DNA of 64,000 nucleotides from positions 868,001 through 932,000 of the forward strand of contig CAVWAJ010000016.1 of assembly GCA_963752965.1 (NCBI GenBank). Reading direction: 5' to 3'. The translations under genes and the position numbers were made by a program. Numbering within the stretch: position 1 is the first letter of the stretch; each line of letters starts with the position of its first letter. The notes under the pieces are model-generated. The model did not search any database and was not told the DNA's origin. It saw only the letters and a program-made list of their open reading frames with translations. This document shows, piece by piece, positions 62,547 through 64,000 of the stretch. Source of the DNA: QHXW01 sp963752965. GTDB lineage: Bacteria > Acidobacteriota > Terriglobia > Bryobacterales > Bryobacteraceae.

Positions 62547-63985
62547 ACTCGTACGATTTTGATGAGGATTTTCGCCGCCGCGCAGTAGCAGAGTTCCTCC
62601 GAAATCCAGCGAATCGCGCAAAACCCACCGAACCCAACGGTCAGCGTCGAGATCGGCGCACAGCCTCAGACGCAAGCGGTGCCGAGGGTGCGATTGGCGA
62701 CCAGACGACAGCTCAAGACACCACCTCCGCCAACACTACCACCGGCGGCACGGTTGCCGGGCATAGTGCGACGGCCACTAGGGCAAAGCGGTCAGATACA
62801 GATGAGGAGGGCGAGAAACTTCCACAGTTTCCGGACATCGCATGGCGAGGCACCTTCAACTTCTACCGCGAGGCAATGGACGGCACGACCGAGGCATCGG
62901 ATGTCGCGCATTTCGCTACGTTCTGGGCAGCCTGCGCCGCCTCCCTCGGTCGGCGAGTGCACTGTTTCGTCGGTGATCTGGTCTACCCGAACGGATACCT
63001 TTGCTTCTACGGAGACTCGGGTGACAAGAAGACCACGGCCCAGCGGCGCGTGCTTCAATGCAACTTGCTCAGCGGCATGCCGAACTTGAAGATCATGACC
63101 AACGTTGGCTCCACCGAGGGCTTGGCGGACGCGCTGAGCGAAGCCACCGGGCGTGACGAGAGTGAATGCATCTGTCTTTTCTACTGGGAAGAGTTCGCCG
63201 CCCTGATGGCTCGGGCAAGATGGTCGGGTTCCACAATCTTCGAGTTTATGGTCCAAACTTTTGACTGTCCACCAAGTTGGGGGTTGAACTATAGGCGCAA
63301 GCCAGTGAACATTCGAAAGCCGACGCCGACGGTCTTGACCGCGACCACTCCGGAATGGTTCTGGAAACAGGCGAAGCAAGAGGACTTCTATGGCGGGCAC
63401 GGGAATCGATTCTTCTACTTAACGGGTACCAAGAAGGCGCCGCTTCCGCAACCCGCGCCGGTGTCTCCCGACGCGGTGGAGGCGATCCGGGAGAGGATTA
63501 CGGCGCTTTCGCAGGTGACACCGTGTGCAGCCACTCTGTCTCCGGAGGCCAGCCGCCTCTGGGATGCGTTTTACTTCGATTGGGAAACGACGGATCGCAG
63601 CGCCCTGTTGGCGGCCGCGGTCAAGCGCATCCCGACGTACGTGCGCAAGCTGGCCATGATCTACGCTGCCGATGAGGGGACGTTGCCGATCATCAATCTG
63701 GAACAGCTTCAGGCCGCAATTGCCGTTGGCAAGTATTCGGAGATTTGCACCAAGCGACTGCTCGATTTGCAAGCGAAGGGCTCGTCTCAGATGGGAGAAC
63801 TCGAAGAACGGTTCATCCGGTACATCAAACACCATGATGGTGTGGAAGTTCGACAAATGCAGCAGACGTTATCGAAGTACACCGGGGGCGCTGAGGTGTT
63901 CAACAAGGTGATGTGGAACCTGGTGCGCTCCGACAGAATAGAAATCAGGCAAAACGGACGACGCAGAGCATACATTACGCGATGA
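62543..63985 (+). CDS. DUF3987-like replication ATPase of the mobile element
   Basis: A 480-residue protein. A low-complexity Thr/Ala-rich linker (residues 25-90) is followed by an ATPase-like domain with a Walker-A-like GDSGDKKTTA near residue 155 and a Walker-B-like region CICLFYWEEF. PTVLTATTPEWFWK and GGHGNRFFYLTGTKK resemble primase-helicase (DUF3987) proteins of plasmids and phages. A winged-helix-like end (VRQMQQTLSKYTGGAEVFNKVM) may bind DNA. The ATG overlaps the CHC2 gene (ATGA) with GGAGGCC upstream. Together they look like a split primase-helicase. Confidence 0.68.
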   Translation: MNSYDFDEDFRRRAVAEFLRNPANRAKPTEPNGQRRDRRTASDASGAEGAIGDQTTAQDTTSANTTTGGTVAGHSATATRAKRSDTDEEGEKLPQFPDIAWRGTFNFYREAMDGTTEASDVAHFATFWAACAASLGRRVHCFVGDLVYPNGYLCFYGDSGDKKTTAQRRVLQCNLLSGMPNLKIMTNVGSTEGLADALSEATGRDESECICLFYWEEFAALMARARWSGSTIFEFMVQTFDCPPSWGLNYRRKPVNIRKPTPTVLTATTPEWFWKQAKQEDFYGGHGNRFFYLTGTKKAPLPQPAPVSPDAVEAIRERITALSQVTPCAATLSPEASRLWDAFYFDWETTDRSALLAAAVKRIPTYVRKLAMIYAADEGTLPIINLEQLQAAIAVGKYSEICTKRLLDLQAKGSSQMGELEERFIRYIKHHDGVEVRQMQQTLSKYTGGAEVFNKVMWNLVRSDRIEIRQNGRRRAYITR

Positions 63986-64000
63986 CCGGTAACGCGGTAA

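Larger units (their letters stand above)
59383..64000. mobile_element. Integrative element next to tRNA-Leu (right end beyond window)
   Basis: From the tRNA-Leu 5' end onwards every gene is typical of a mobile element: tyrosine integrase, coupled small basic protein, unknown protein, repeats, excisionase-like HTH, CHC2 zinc-finger protein and a replication ATPase. No structural phage gene or conjugation gene is visible up to the edge, so it may be a satellite or an integrative plasmid. The second attachment site is not in the window. Confidence 0.72.

Overview
The window reads as a chromosomal segment of an acidobacterium of the Solibacter/Bryobacter type. The basis is its gene families rather than any rRNA: a secreted protein ending in the Solibacter-type C-terminal domain (TIGR03437-like), an Oar-like TonB-dependent receptor with an N-terminal carboxypeptidase-regulatory domain, two very large MacB/FtsX permeases of the acidobacterial (ADOP) kind, DUF1080 and sulfatase-type secreted proteins, and a GC-rich Gram-negative gene set (Mla system, OprB porin). 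No rRNA, CRISPR array or replication origin of the chromosome is visible.

Layout. 1-6.2 kb: a partial DCC/lipase-maturation-factor fusion, a GT87-type membrane glycosyltransferase, an FkbM methyltransferase and a TadG/TadE/TadE pseudopilin-like set without the Tad secretion machinery. 6.3-10.7 kb: a tight five-gene operon mlaE-mlaF-mlaD-chbG/hpnK-like-rsmI. 10.7-18 kb: a NylC/DmpA-like peptidase, an ECF-like sigma factor with a ZAS anti-sigma factor, a tandem duplicated TIM-barrel isomerase, a sulfatase-fold protein that has lost its catalytic residues, tRNA-Met, a DUF1080 protein and a PHP hydrolase; this looks like a secreted sugar-processing island. 18-24.6 kb: an ABC-2 exporter, then a divalent-metal locus (OprB porin, MgtC, small membrane protein, Nramp-related transporter with a Met-less metal site, a possible 30-codon leader ORF, two CsoR/RcnR-type operators and a divergent RcnR-like repressor). 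24.7-31 kb: glutathione peroxidase, FecR protein, Solibacter-type propeller protein, cold-shock gene with a terminator hairpin in its own leader, thiL, an O-methyltransferase, DinB. 31-44 kb: a complex I operon, nuoA-C-D-E-F-G-H-J-K-L-M-N, from which nuoB and nuoI are missing.

44-50.6 kb holds thiS, a TonB-dependent receptor, and directly behind it the most striking gene of the window: an iodothyronine-deiodinase-like protein whose reading frame runs through an in-frame TGA at exactly the selenocysteine position of deiodinases, followed at the right distance by a bacterial SECIS-like hairpin. Then come an RsbW/STAS pair, a TlpA-like thioredoxin and an Hpt protein. 50.7-59.3 kb carries two ADOP permeases, the second split by a 1395-bp IS3-family (IS407-group) element with a 4-bp target duplication. 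From 59.38 kb, next to tRNA-Leu, an integrative element runs off the right edge: integrase with a coupled small basic protein, an unknown protein, a cluster of TGTTACG repeats, an excisionase-like HTH, a CHC2 primase-type protein and a Walker-A replication protein.

All family calls were made by reading motifs, without database searches. Starts were chosen from ribosome-binding sites and family N-termini and several are alternatives.
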